Shown here: piece after piece, positions 47,605-58,439 of the stretch
How the letters are laid out: each line of letters begins with the position of its first letter
How positions within the stretch are numbered: position 1 is the first letter of the stretch
Origin: Phocaeicola paurosaccharolyticus JCM 15092
Lineage (GTDB): Bacteria > Bacteroidota > Bacteroidia > Bacteroidales > Bacteroidaceae
DNA length: 64,000 nucleotides
Reading direction: 5' to 3'
NCBI RefSeq assembly: GCF_000613805.1
Contig: NZ_BAJR01000008.1
Span: 1 to 64,000 of the forward strand
Notes under the pieces: model-generated
Seen by the model: only the letters and a program-made list of their open reading frames with translations
What the model was told of the DNA's origin: nothing
Databases searched by the model: none
Program-made: the position numbers and the translations under genes

Positions 47605-49038
47605 ATGCATTTGATAGATATCTTAGTCTTTCTACTCTTTACAGGAGGTATCGTTGTTTTCGGTTGTTCTTTCTTCAACAGAAAAAGCTCATCAGATGAG
47701 TTTACCAATGCAGGCAGTAACATCCCAGGATGGGTTGTTGGTATGAGTATTTTTGCAACCTATGTAAGCAGTATAAGTTATCTTGGCTATCCGGGTAAAG
47801 CTTTTGCCGGCGATTGGAATGCATTTGTTTTCAGTCTTAGTATACCTTTTGCTTCATATTTTGCAGCCAAATATTTTGTACCATTCTATAGATCTCAATC
47901 TTCTATTTCTGCCTACTCATTCTTGGAAAAGAGATTTGGTAGATGGGCAAGATTGTATGCATCTTCCTGTTATCTGCTTACGCAGGTAGCTCGTATGGGT
48001 AGTATCTTATATCTTCTTGCGCTGCCAATGAATCAGCTCTTCGGATGGGATATACCTACAGTTATAGTCGTTACAAGCATTATGATAGTTATATATAGCA
48101 TAGTAGGTGGCATTAAGGCTGTAATATGGACAGAGGCTATTCAGGGAATAATACTTATAGTAGGAGCATTGGTATGCCTTGTCGTGTTGCTATTCAGCAT
48201 GCCTGAAGGCCCTTTACAGACTTTTGAGATAGGCATGAAATATAATAAATTCAGCCTTGGAAGTTTTGGCGCAGAACTGGATAAGAGTACTTTCTGGGTC
48301 TGTTTGATATATGGTATATTTACTAACCTGCAGAACTATGGTATTGACCAGAACTATGTTCAGAGATATCATACAGCTAAGAACGAAAAGGAAGCGAAGT
48401 TCTCAGCACTTTTTGGAGGATATCTTTTCATACCTGTAAGTGCGGTCTTCTTTCTTATAGGCACTGCTCTTTTTGCTTACTTTAAGGTATATCCAGATCT
48501 ATTGCCTCCGGGTACAAAAGCTGACTATGTATTTCCATTTTTCATTGTTAACAAATTGCCGGTTGGACTGACTGGTTTGCTTATAGCAAGTATATTTGCG
48601 GCAGGCATGAGCACCATTGCTACCAGTGTAACAAGTAGTAGTACAATTCTTATGACCGATTTCTACTCTATGATAAGGAAAAAAGCTGGAGATAAGGAGA
48701 AACTTATGGTACTAAAGTTAGGCAGTTTGTTGATTGGACTGCTAGGTATATTTGTAGCTATAGCCTTTCTTCAGGTTGATAGTGCATTGGACGCATGGTG
48801 GGCATTGAGTAGCATATTCAGTGGAGGCATGTTAGGACTCTTTCTTATTGGTTATATGAGTAAGAAAGTTCGTAATATAGATGCTATGATTGGTGTTGCT
48901 TGTGGAGTAATCCTGGTTATATGGATTGTTCTAAGCTCATATGTTCATGCAAATCTAGCTATCGTTTTTGGTACTATACTTATTTTCCTTGTAGGATTTC
49001 TATCTTCTAAATTAATAGGAAATATCAGCAAGAAATGA
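47605..49038 (+). CDS. Sodium:solute symporter (SSS family)
   Basis: This inner-membrane transporter of 477 residues has about thirteen helices. The family signatures are the N-terminal DEFTNAGSNIPGWVVGMSIF, the conserved ATYVSSISYLGYPGKAF with sodium-site serines, and GLLIASIFAAGMSTIATSVT. It resembles the sialic acid/sugar branch of SSS. In this locus it probably imports a monosaccharide or sugar acid released in the periplasm from the pectin side chains (inference). Confidence 0.9.
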   Translation: MHLIDILVFLLFTGGIVVFGCSFFNRKSSSDEFTNAGSNIPGWVVGMSIFATYVSSISYLGYPGKAFAGDWNAFVFSLSIPFASYFAAKYFVPFYRSQSSISAYSFLEKRFGRWARLYASSCYLLTQVARMGSILYLLALPMNQLFGWDIPTVIVVTSIMIVIYSIVGGIKAVIWTEAIQGIILIVGALVCLVVLLFSMPEGPLQTFEIGMKYNKFSLGSFGAELDKSTFWVCLIYGIFTNLQNYGIDQNYVQRYHTAKNEKEAKFSALFGGYLFIPVSAVFFLIGTALFAYFKVYPDLLPPGTKADYVFPFFIVNKLPVGLTGLLIASIFAAGMSTIATSVTSSSTILMTDFYSMIRKKAGDKEKLMVLKLGSLLIGLLGIFVAIAFLQVDSALDAWWALSSIFSGGMLGLFLIGYMSKKVRNIDAMIGVACGVILVIWIVLSSYVHANLAIVFGTILIFLVGFLSSKLIGNISKK

Positions 49039-49085
49039 GTACATAGAGCAAGGTATCTCGTCTTTTCATAAATTATCAATAGTTT

Positions 49086-50039
49086 ATGAAGAAGATTTTT
49101 AAGGTTATTTCTGCTTTGTTGATTGTAGTTTTAGTATCATGCAAAACAGAAAAAGAGATATATGTTTTCACATCATTTCATGAACCAGCCACTGAGGGAT
49201 TGCGATTCCTATATAGTCAGGATGGGATTAATTGGGACAGTATACCTGGTGTATGGCTTAAACCTGAAGTTGGTAAACATAAGGTAATGAGAGATCCATC
49301 TATTGTCCGCACTTCTGACGGTATCTTCCATCTTGTATGGACCTCTAGTTGGAAGGGGGATTTGGGTTTCGGTTATTCATCTAGTAAAGACTTGATTGAG
49401 TGGTCTGATCAGAAATTCATTCCAGTTATGAGTCATGACACTACAACAGTAAATGTATGGGCTCCTGATCTATTCTATGATGACGTAAAGGATAGTATAA
49501 TGGTCGTTTGGGCATCTTGTGTCCCTTATAAGTTTGAAAAGGGAGAAGAGGAGGAGACGAACAACCATAGATTATACTACATCAAAACTAAAGATTTCAA
49601 TACTGTAACTCCTACAAACCTATTATATGATCCAAAGTTCAGTGTTATTGATGCAACAATATTAAAACGTGAAGCAGACGATTATGTAATGGTTTTAAAA
49701 GATAATACTCGTCCAAATAGAAACTTAAAGGTAGCTTTTGCTAAAAGTCCTGAAGGCCCGTGGAGTGAAGCATCTAAATCGTTTACCCGTTTTTTAACTG
49801 AAGGACCGGCTGTGGCATTTGTCGATAGTGGATATGTGATATATTATGACGAGTACAGAGAAAAACGATATGGTGCTGCTTTTACAAAAGACTTTATTAA
49901 TTTTGAAGATATCACTAATAAGGTCAGAGTACCTGTTGGTCATAAACATGGTACCATATTCAAGGCTCCCAAAAGTATGATAGAGCAAATGTTAGAACTA
50001 AAAAACGGACTACATAATAATACTGATAATGAAGAATAA
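49086..50039 (+). CDS. GH43-like five-bladed propeller glycosidase (lipoprotein)
   Basis: The 317 residues have a lipobox in IVVLVSCKTEKE. The fold matches GH43/GH62/GH32 beta-propellers: VMRDPSIVRTSDGIFHLVWT carries the likely catalytic base aspartate, NVWAPDLFYD the pKa modulator region, and LTEGPAVAFVDSGYVIYYD the likely acid glutamate. The probable activity is an arabinosidase on pectin side chains. In the Bacteroides RG-II locus a GH43 occupies the same place. Its end overlaps the next gene by 11 bases. Confidence 0.82.
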   Translation: MKKIFKVISALLIVVLVSCKTEKEIYVFTSFHEPATEGLRFLYSQDGINWDSIPGVWLKPEVGKHKVMRDPSIVRTSDGIFHLVWTSSWKGDLGFGYSSSKDLIEWSDQKFIPVMSHDTTTVNVWAPDLFYDDVKDSIMVVWASCVPYKFEKGEEEETNNHRLYYIKTKDFNTVTPTNLLYDPKFSVIDATILKREADDYVMVLKDNTRPNRNLKVAFAKSPEGPWSEASKSFTRFLTEGPAVAFVDSGYVIYYDEYREKRYGAAFTKDFINFEDITNKVRVPVGHKHGTIFKAPKSMIEQMLELKNGLHNNTDNEE

Positions 50040-53000
50040 TAAATATCTTTTACTTCTCGCTGCACTCTCTCTATGCAGTGTAATGGAGGGACAGGATAGA
50101 GTACACTATACAGGGACTGAACTATCTAATCCATCTTTACATGATGGAGGACTGTCACCTCTGATTGGGGTACACAATATACAGATTATGCGAGCCAACC
50201 GTGAGAAACCATCTGAGTTGAATGGTAATGGATGGACTTACAATCATCAACCTATGATGGCATACTGGAATGGTAAATTTTATCTGCACTATCTTTCAGA
50301 TCCAAGTGATGAGCATATTCCACCATCACAGACATTTCTTATGACATCAGAAGATGGCTATAAATGGACTAATCCAAAGACTCTTTTCCCAATATATCTT
50401 GTTCCAGAGGGATATTCAAAACCTGGAAGAGAAGACAAAGCACATAACCTTAATGCTATAATGCATCAACGAGTTGGTTTCTATGTCTCCAAAAGTAATA
50501 TCCTTATAGCAATGGGGAATTATGGTGTAGCATTAGATCCAAAAGATGATCCAAATGATGGAAATGGTATCGGACGTGTTGTGCGAAGGATAAATAAGGA
50601 CGGATCTTTTGGAGATATATTCTTCATATATTATAATCATGGTTTCAACGAGAAGAATACAAGTTTCCCATATTATAAAAAGAGCAAAGACAAAGAGTTT
50701 GTAAAAGCTTGTGATGAGATACTTGCTAACCCGAGGTACAGAATGCAATGGGTAGAGGAGGCTGACAGGAACGATCCTTTGATTCCATTAAATAAACCTT
50801 ATAAGGCATATTGTGACTATACTCTTCCTGACGGAAGACTTGTCTCTTTATGGAAACATGCACTTACTTCTATAAGTAGTAATGGCGGAAAAAACTGGGA
50901 GGAACCTATTGAACGTGCTAAAGGTTTTGTTAATAGCAATGCAAAAATATGGGGACAGCGATTAAGCGATGGCTCATATGCTACAGTATATAATCCTTCT
51001 GAATATAGATGGCCATTGGCGATATCATTAAGTAAAGATGGACTTAACTATACCACACTTAATTTGGTACATGGAGAGATAAGCCCAATGAGGTATGGTG
51101 GAAACTATAAATCTTTTGGACCTCAGTATGTAAGGGGTATTCAGGAAGGTAATGGAAAGCCTAAAGATGGTGATATATGGGTTTCATATAGCATGAACAA
51201 GGAAGATATATGGGTTTCACATATTACTGTGCCTGCCAGAACTAAGGCTACAGCTCAAGCAAATGACGACTTTTCAAAATATAGATATTTAAGCCAATTG
51301 AGGGATTGGAATATATACTCTCTTCAGTGGGCTCCTGTAAGTCTGGAGGGTAAATGGCTTGTTCTTGAGGATAAGGATTTATACGACTATTCCAAAATAG
51401 AGAGGGTAATTCCTGCCAGCGATAATTTAAAAGTTAGCTTCTCTATAATGGCTTGCCAAAACAGTAATGGTTACCTACGTATTGAATTCCTCGATAGAAG
51501 TGGTGTGGCATGCTCAAGATTGGAACTAACTTCTGATGGTATGTTCCGTGTTAAAGGAGGTGCTCGTTTTGGAAATCTTATGAAATATTCTCCAAACAAG
51601 GAGTATAAGGTGGTTGCAGAACTATCTGTTGATAAACGTATGATAGTTGTATATGTAGATGATAAGAAAGTTGGTCAACGTATATTTGATGCTCCTGTAG
51701 ATAAGATTGAGCGCATCTCATTTGCTACAGGTATCCATCGCAATTATCCTACCATTGACACTCCTGCCGATTGGAACGGGATACTCCCTTCAGCTGGTGA
51801 CGAGGAGCTGTTGGCAATATACAAGATTGCTGATTTTAAGAGTGAATCAATAGATGCAGACTCTCCATATTCTGCACTGCTCAAGTTCTCCGACTATAAG
51901 CACTATGTTGACGAGTTTAACAATATGGAGGATGAAAATATTGTTCAGGCTATCCCTAATTCTCAAGCAGCAGAATGGATGGAAGAGAATATTCCTCTGT
52001 TCGAATGCCCTCAGAAGAACTTTGAGGAGATGTTCTACTATCGTTGGTGGACATTGCGCAAACATATTAAGAATACTCCTGTTGGTTACGGAATGACCGA
52101 GTTTCTGGTTAACCGTTCGTATGCAGATAAATATAATCTTATAGCTTGTGCTGTAGGACATCATATATATGAAAGCCGTTGGCTGAGAAATTCTAAATAT
52201 CTTGATGGAATAATCAATACCTGGTATCGTGGTAATGATGGTAAGCATATGGCTAAAATGAACAAATTCAGCTCGTGGAATGCAGATGCCATACTTGGGC
52301 GATATAAAGTAGATGGTAACAAAAACTCTTTAGTTGATATAGCTCCTGAACTTGAATCTGAATACTCAAGATGGGAGCAGAGTAACCGTCTTCCAAACGG
52401 ATTATATTGGCAAGGTGATGTGCAAGATGGTATGGAGGAGTCAATAAGTGGAGGAAGAAAGAAGAAATATGCACGACCTACAATAAACAGTTATATGTAT
52501 GGTAATGCAAATGCATTATCAATGATAGGTATGATAACAGGTGATGAGGCTATGTCAATGAAATATGGCATGAAAGCTGATTCTCTGAAACATTTGGTAC
52601 AGGATAAATTGTGGAATGAGAAGCAACTATTCTTTGAGACAATGAGGAGTGACTCTAGTGCAAATGTCCGTGAGGCAATAGGTTATTTACCATGGTACTT
52701 TAACCTCCCTGATAATAAGAGATATGACCAGGCATGGATGCAGATAACAGATGTCAAAGGGTTTGATGCTCCTTATGGACTTACAACAGCTGAACAACGT
52801 CATCCTGAATTTAGAACACATGGCGTAGGAAAATGTGAATGGGATGGAGCGATATGGCCTTTTGCCACCTCACAGACATTGACAGCTTTGGCAAACTATA
52901 TGAATAACTATTCTAATCCGATAATTAATGATTCTGTATACTTTGCACAGATGGAAAAGTATGTTGAATCGCAATATCATCGCGGACGTCCATATATAGG

Positions 53001-53334
53001 TGAATATCTTGATGAGACAACAGGATACTGGTTGAAAGGTGATCAGGAGAGATCTAGATATTATAATCATTCCACCTTTAATGACCTTTTGATTACAGGT
53101 TTGGTTGGCTTGCGTCCTGCTTTTGGCAATAAAGTTACTGTAAATCCTTTAATTCCTCAAGGAAAGTGGGATTGGTTCTGTCTGGATAATGTTTTTTATC
53201 ATGGTAAGAATATCACAATAGTATGGGATAAGAATGGTGATAAATATAGAATAGGAAAGGGATTTATGGTTCTGGTCGACGGAAAGATAGTTGCAAATAG
53301 AGAAAATCTATCTACAATAACTTTTGAATTATGA
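50029..53334 (+). CDS. Bimodular glycosidase resembling GH143-GH142 (BT1020-like)
   Basis: The 1101-residue exported protein (signal ending SVMEGQ) has three parts. Residues ~20-410 form a sialidase-like beta-propeller (YNHQPMMAYWNGKFYLHYLS, DGRLVSLWKHALTSISSNGG). Residues ~425-600 look like a LamG-type sandwich. Residues ~620-1090 are an alpha/alpha-toroid (LPNGLYWQGDVQDGMEESI, WDGAIWPFATSQTLTALANY). This matches the RG-II enzyme in which the N-terminal GH143 removes DHA (2-keto-3-deoxy-D-lyxo-heptulosaric acid) and the C-terminal GH142 removes beta-L-arabinofuranose. Family numbers are recalled from that architecture and the gene context. Confidence 0.75.
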   Translation: MKNNKYLLLLAALSLCSVMEGQDRVHYTGTELSNPSLHDGGLSPLIGVHNIQIMRANREKPSELNGNGWTYNHQPMMAYWNGKFYLHYLSDPSDEHIPPSQTFLMTSEDGYKWTNPKTLFPIYLVPEGYSKPGREDKAHNLNAIMHQRVGFYVSKSNILIAMGNYGVALDPKDDPNDGNGIGRVVRRINKDGSFGDIFFIYYNHGFNEKNTSFPYYKKSKDKEFVKACDEILANPRYRMQWVEEADRNDPLIPLNKPYKAYCDYTLPDGRLVSLWKHALTSISSNGGKNWEEPIERAKGFVNSNAKIWGQRLSDGSYATVYNPSEYRWPLAISLSKDGLNYTTLNLVHGEISPMRYGGNYKSFGPQYVRGIQEGNGKPKDGDIWVSYSMNKEDIWVSHITVPARTKATAQANDDFSKYRYLSQLRDWNIYSLQWAPVSLEGKWLVLEDKDLYDYSKIERVIPASDNLKVSFSIMACQNSNGYLRIEFLDRSGVACSRLELTSDGMFRVKGGARFGNLMKYSPNKEYKVVAELSVDKRMIVVYVDDKKVGQRIFDAPVDKIERISFATGIHRNYPTIDTPADWNGILPSAGDEELLAIYKIADFKSESIDADSPYSALLKFSDYKHYVDEFNNMEDENIVQAIPNSQAAEWMEENIPLFECPQKNFEEMFYYRWWTLRKHIKNTPVGYGMTEFLVNRSYADKYNLIACAVGHHIYESRWLRNSKYLDGIINTWYRGNDGKHMAKMNKFSSWNADAILGRYKVDGNKNSLVDIAPELESEYSRWEQSNRLPNGLYWQGDVQDGMEESISGGRKKKYARPTINSYMYGNANALSMIGMITGDEAMSMKYGMKADSLKHLVQDKLWNEKQLFFETMRSDSSANVREAIGYLPWYFNLPDNKRYDQAWMQITDVKGFDAPYGLTTAEQRHPEFRTHGVGKCEWDGAIWPFATSQTLTALANYMNNYSNPIINDSVYFAQMEKYVESQYHRGRPYIGEYLDETTGYWLKGDQERSRYYNHSTFNDLLITGLVGLRPAFGNKVTVNPLIPQGKWDWFCLDNVFYHGKNITIVWDKNGDKYRIGKGFMVLVDGKIVANRENLSTITFEL

Positions 53335-55787
53335 TGAAGAGATTTTACATATTATTTATTCTTTTGATAAGTGCTAATTATCTTCCAGCAATGGACGATA
53401 ATAGCTCTACTTTTAATGGCTCCTATTGGATTGGAGCCATTACTCGTAAAGAGGCAAAATTGCCTGAAGGAAGAAATTACTTTGATGCAGAACTGAAAAA
53501 ACAGGAGGTAAAAGATGCATGGAATGCTGTTCCTGAGATATCCAAAAGGAGCATATATTTACGTAAAAAGTTCAATGTAAAAAGTAATCTTAAGAAGGCA
53601 ACAGCTTATATATGTGGGCTGGGATTATATGAATTCACTCTTAATGGCAAGAAGGTTGGAGATATGGAATTTGCACCATTATGGAGTGATTATGACAAAT
53701 CAGTATTCTATAATGTTTTCGACGTTACTAAGTTGTTAGCCAAGAGAGGTAATGCAGTAGGTGTAATGTTAGGAAACGGATTCTATAATGTTAATGGTGG
53801 AAGGTATAGAAAGTTGCAGATTAGTTTTGGACCTCCTACATTACGATTTGTACTTATGTTGGAATATAAGGATGGTACAACCGATAAAGTGGTATCTGAT
53901 GGCAGTTGGCGATATGATGTTAGTCCGGTGCTTTTCAACTGTATTTATGGAGGTGAGGATTATGATGCAAGATTGGAACAGGATGGCTGGGACATAGAGA
54001 ATTTCAATGCCGCAGGGTGGAAAGAGGTTGTCATACAAGAGGGTCCGAAAGGAGTAATGAGGCAACAGATTGCTGAGCCGGTAAAGATTATGGAATATTA
54101 CTCACCTGTCAAATCTAAAAGATTATCTCAAGAAGAGATTGCATCTGCATCAAAAAAGACAAAAAGAGAAATTGGTTCGGTAGCATATGTTCTCGATATG
54201 GCTCAGAATCTTTCAGGTTTTCCCGAGATAAAGGTAAAAGGCAGAAGGGGACAAACCGTTACTCTTATTCCTGGAGAATCTTTGACAGAAGAGGGTGCAG
54301 TAAACCAACGCGAGACAGGAAGACAACACTTCTATACATATACTCTTAAAGGAGATGGAGAGGAGATATGGCATCCGCGTTTCTCATATTATGGATTCAG
54401 ATATATTCAGATAGAGGGCGCTTATCTGAGTGAATACTCTACTAAGAGTGAGATTGCATCAGGAAGTTTGCCTGTCATAAAATCTGTTCGTTCATGTTTT
54501 ATATACAACTCTGCAAAGAAGGTATCTACATTTGAATGTTCCAATGAGATATTCAATTCAGCTCATCGTATTATTGAGAAGGCAGCTCGCAGCAATATGC
54601 AAAGTGTCTTTACAGATTGTCCTCATCGTGAAAAACTTGGTTGGCTGGAGGAGGTTCATCTTAACGGACCTGGTCTTCTATATAATTATGATTTGAGAAA
54701 TTACGGAAAGCAGATTATGCAGAACATGGCAGATGCACAACGTGAGAATGGTTCAATGCCTACTACTGCTCCGGAATATGTTGTTTTCAAAGGAAAATGG
54801 CTTGAGGATTTCGCTGAATCGCCAGAGTGGGGCGCTTCGTTAGTCGTATTCCCATTTATGTATCGTGACTTCTATCAGGACGACTCGCTAATAAGAAAAT
54901 ATTACCATAACATGTCTGCCTATATGGAGTATCTCTCAACAAGGGCTGAAAATGGTATTCTCTCTTTTGGACTTGGTGATTGGTACGATTTTGGAGATTA
55001 TAGGGCTGGTTTCTCACGAAACACACCGGTACCTCTTGTTGCAACAGCACACTACTATATGATGCTCGACTATATTTGTCAGGCAGCTCAAATAGTAGGA
55101 GCAGAAGGTGATGCTGAGAAATACCGCCAGTTGGCAGAAAATGTAAAGATAGCATTCAACGAGAAATTTTATAATAAGGAGACTCATCAGTATGGTACCG
55201 GCAGTCAGTGCAGTAATGCATTACCTCTATTTCTTAATATGGAACCAGAAGGAGAGAGAAGTTATATACTAAGTAATTTGGTTAATGATATAAAGGCACA
55301 TGGTGTAAGGCTGACAACTGGTGATGTAGGCAACAGATATCTGTTCCAGACACTGGCACGCAATGGACTTAATGAACTAATGTATGAGATGCACAATCAT
55401 TATGATTCTCCAGGTTATGGATTTCAGCTGAAATTCGGTGCCACAACTCTTACTGAACAGTGGGATCCTAGAAAAGGGGCTTCATGGAATCATTTTATGA
55501 TGGGACAGATAGATGAATGGTTCTTTAATTCTCTTGCCGGAATAAACATTGATTTTAGTGGAAAGATCACCATATCACCAAATCCGGTAGGTGACCTAAA
55601 ATATGTAAAAGCCTCAACATTAACAAACAATGGAAAGGTCTCTGTAGAGTGGAATAGAAAGGGTAACAAATTCAGTATGAAGGTTGTCATACCCGAAAAC
55701 AGTGATGCTGAAATCAAACTTCCCGAAAAGGTTGAAACCATAAAAGTTAAGGGTGGGGTACACAAGTTTAATGTAAATATCATATGA
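53331..55787 (+). CDS. GH78-family alpha-L-rhamnosidase
   Basis: The 818-residue exported protein (signal ending NYLPA) has the Bac_rhamnosid_N carbohydrate-binding domain (RKKFNVKSNLKKATAYICGL, GLYEFTLNGKKVGD), a middle beta domain, the (alpha/alpha)6 catalytic domain with FTDCPHREKLGWLEEVHL, and the C-terminal segment FGATTLTEQWDPRKGASWNH. It hydrolyses terminal alpha-L-rhamnose. The start codon overlaps the previous stop (ATGA), so translation is coupled. Confidence 0.92.
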   Translation: MMKRFYILFILLISANYLPAMDDNSSTFNGSYWIGAITRKEAKLPEGRNYFDAELKKQEVKDAWNAVPEISKRSIYLRKKFNVKSNLKKATAYICGLGLYEFTLNGKKVGDMEFAPLWSDYDKSVFYNVFDVTKLLAKRGNAVGVMLGNGFYNVNGGRYRKLQISFGPPTLRFVLMLEYKDGTTDKVVSDGSWRYDVSPVLFNCIYGGEDYDARLEQDGWDIENFNAAGWKEVVIQEGPKGVMRQQIAEPVKIMEYYSPVKSKRLSQEEIASASKKTKREIGSVAYVLDMAQNLSGFPEIKVKGRRGQTVTLIPGESLTEEGAVNQRETGRQHFYTYTLKGDGEEIWHPRFSYYGFRYIQIEGAYLSEYSTKSEIASGSLPVIKSVRSCFIYNSAKKVSTFECSNEIFNSAHRIIEKAARSNMQSVFTDCPHREKLGWLEEVHLNGPGLLYNYDLRNYGKQIMQNMADAQRENGSMPTTAPEYVVFKGKWLEDFAESPEWGASLVVFPFMYRDFYQDDSLIRKYYHNMSAYMEYLSTRAENGILSFGLGDWYDFGDYRAGFSRNTPVPLVATAHYYMMLDYICQAAQIVGAEGDAEKYRQLAENVKIAFNEKFYNKETHQYGTGSQCSNALPLFLNMEPEGERSYILSNLVNDIKAHGVRLTTGDVGNRYLFQTLARNGLNELMYEMHNHYDSPGYGFQLKFGATTLTEQWDPRKGASWNHFMMGQIDEWFFNSLAGINIDFSGKITISPNPVGDLKYVKASTLTNNGKVSVEWNRKGNKFSMKVVIPENSDAEIKLPEKVETIKVKGGVHKFNVNII

Positions 55788-55789
55788 TT

Positions 55790-58343
55790 ATGAAAAAATA
55801 TATCTTGGTGTTGATGCTATCTTCATTTTTTGCTCAGGCATTCGCTGAAAGAGTAGATATGAGGTTGGCAGGAGCGGATAACAGTGGAAAAGTGTCGAAT
55901 AGTGAAATCATAAAATCGGTAATAGATAAGTTGGCATCTAAAGGAGGAGGTACCCTCTTTTTCCCTGCAGGAATCTATCTTACCGGACCTATCGAGATGA
56001 AGAGTAACATAACTATAGATACTGAAGCTGGTGCGGTTCTGAAATTCAGTGACAACTTTGATGAATATCTTCCTTTTACAGAGGTACGTCATGAGGGTGT
56101 AATGATGAAGAGTTTCAGACCTCTTATATATGCATACGACTCTGAGAATATAACAATAAAGGGAGAGGGAACATTAGATGGAAGTGGAAAACTGTGGTGG
56201 AGCGAGTTTTTCAAAGTATTGACTGATCTTCAAAAGAATGGTAAGAGAGAGGTAAACAGATATCAGAAGATGTTCGAGAACTCAAATGATATGAAATCTC
56301 TTTATGATAATACAAATAGTGATTGGCACTCAACTTTGGAAAGGAGGTTTTTCCGTCCCCCATTTATTCATCCTATAAGGTGTAAGAGGATTAAGATTGA
56401 AGGAGTGAAAATCATCAACTCACCATTTTGGACTGTTAACCCTGAATTTTGTGATAATGTTACTATAACAGGTATCACTATAGATAATCCTCCATCTCCT
56501 AATACAGATGGTATAAATCCTGAATCATGCAAAAATGTACATATCAGTGATTGCCATATATCTGTTGGAGATGATTGTGTAACAATAAAGTCCGGACGTG
56601 ATCTTCAGGGAAGAACCATTGGAGTACCATGCGAAAATATAACAATAACCAACTGTACCATGCTCTCCGGACATGGAGGTGTTGTAATAGGTAGTGAGAT
56701 GAGCGGTGGAGTAAGAAAGGTTACAATAAGCAATTGCGTCTTTGACGGGACTGACAGAGGTATCAGAATAAAATCTACGTGGAAGGGGAGGTTATGTTGA
56801 AGATGTTAGGGTGAGTAATATAGTGATGAGCAATATAAAAGAGGCATTTGTATTCAATCTGAAATATAGCGATATGCCTCAAGAACCTAAAAGTGAACGA
56901 ACTCCTGAATATAGGAATATTTCTGTATCCGATGTTATAGTACGTAATGTGCAGACGCCTCTCAAGATAGTAGGTCTTGAGGAGGCTCCAATAACCGGTA
57001 TTGTTCTTAAGAACATACAGATGGAGGGAGCTAAAGGGAAGAGCATCATAAAGGATTGCAAAGATATAGTTTTAGATAATGTCGTTGTAAATGGAGAGAA
57101 GTTCCAAATTAGTGCAACAGATAAAGCTATGTCATTTCAGAGTAGTAAATCTCTTGGAACAGTACTTGATGATATAAGCAAACGTTTTGGTGTCAGACTT
57201 AAGTATGATGTCGATACCACCGGACTAGTACTTCCATATGCTGATTTCAGAATAAGACCATACTCTTTAGAGGAGTCGCTGACAAATGTTTTAGCTCCAT
57301 TTGACTTCAAGTTCGTAAAGCAGAATGATAAACTTTACAAAATTAAAGCATATGAATATGCTCGTCGCACAACGGCTGATGGCGAGAAATTACTCGGCTA
57401 TCTCTCTTCACTCTATAATGATGATAAGACTTTCGAAAAGAGAGCTGCTGTACTGAGAAAAGAGGTAAGAGAGAAATTAGGAATTGATAATATACTCTCA
57501 GAGTGTGTGCCAAATCCGACAATTAAGTTATCCAAAGAGAGAAAATATAATGGCTATAAAGTTCAGAATTTTGCTCTTGAAACCCTCAAAGGCAAATATG
57601 TCTGTGGATCAATATATTCTCCTCTTAAAGGTGGAAAGCATCCTCTGATAATATGCCCTAATGGACATTTCAATAAAGGACGTTATCGTGAAGACCAACA
57701 GCAACGTATGGGTACATTAGCCAGAATGGGAGCTATTTGTGTAGATTATGACTTGGTAGGTTGGGGTGAATCAACAGATAAACATGCTACCCCAATGTCA
57801 CATGTTATGCAAGTAGTGAACGGAGTGAAGATTCTTGATTACATGTTGAGTTCACGTAAAGATATCGATGTTAAACGTATTGGTGTGAATGGTGGCTCTG
57901 GAGGTGGAACACAGAGTGTACTACTCACAACTATTGATAACCGCTATGCTGCTTCTGCTCCTGTAGTAAGCCTCTCTTCCTATTTCGACGGAGGTTGTCC
58001 TTGCGAAAGTGGTATGCCAATACAACAGGCTGGAGGAGGAACATGTAATGCTGAATTGGCAGCTACATTTGCACCTCGCCCTATGCTGATTGTATCCGAT
58101 GGTGGAGATTGGACTAAAGATGTACCTGGATTGGAATATCCTTATCTTCAAAATGTATATGGATTTTATAATCAGAGAAGTAGAGTTGAGAATGTGCATT
58201 TACCAAAAGAGGGACACGATTTTGGCATAAACAAACGCAATGCTGTATATGATTTCTTCTCAAGGGTTTTTAATCTTGACATCAAGATGGTAAATGAAAA
58301 GCTTGTTACTATTGAGAGTGAGGAGCTTTTGAAGAGAAGGTAG
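55790..58343 (+). pseudogene. GH28 polygalacturonase - STN-like - alpha/beta-hydrolase esterase fusion, frameshifted in GH28
   Basis: The export signal MKKYILVLMLSSFFAQAFAE is followed by a GH28 beta-helix with catalytic aspartates in SPNTDGINPESC and SVGDDCVTIKSGRD, histidine in SGHGGVVIGSE, and the RIK motif in DRGIRIKST. The frame stops at 56800. Another frame resumes the same fold as RGRGGYVEDVRVSNIVMSNI from about 56778, so two bases are missing or one is extra near 56777-56780. GH28 ends near 57110. Then come an STN-like module (SLGTVLDDISKRFGVRLKYD, ~57120-57350) and an esterase with nucleophile GVNGGSGGGTQ and histidine KEGHDFG. The esterase resembles the CE19 pectin methylesterase of RG-II loci. 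Repaired length is about 850 residues. Confidence 0.82.
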
Positions 58344-58439
58344 TCTATTATATTATAAAGATCGTTACAACTTCTAATAACTATATAAGGGTACATATCA
58401 TAAAGTTATCCGTCTACTGATTATATTAAGTATAAAACT

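Noticed and set aside
56801-56810. Separate second gene starting at 56811 after GH28
   Set aside because: The residues on both sides form one continuous GH28 beta-helix (RIKS...RGRGGYVEDVRVSN), so it is one gene with a frame break.
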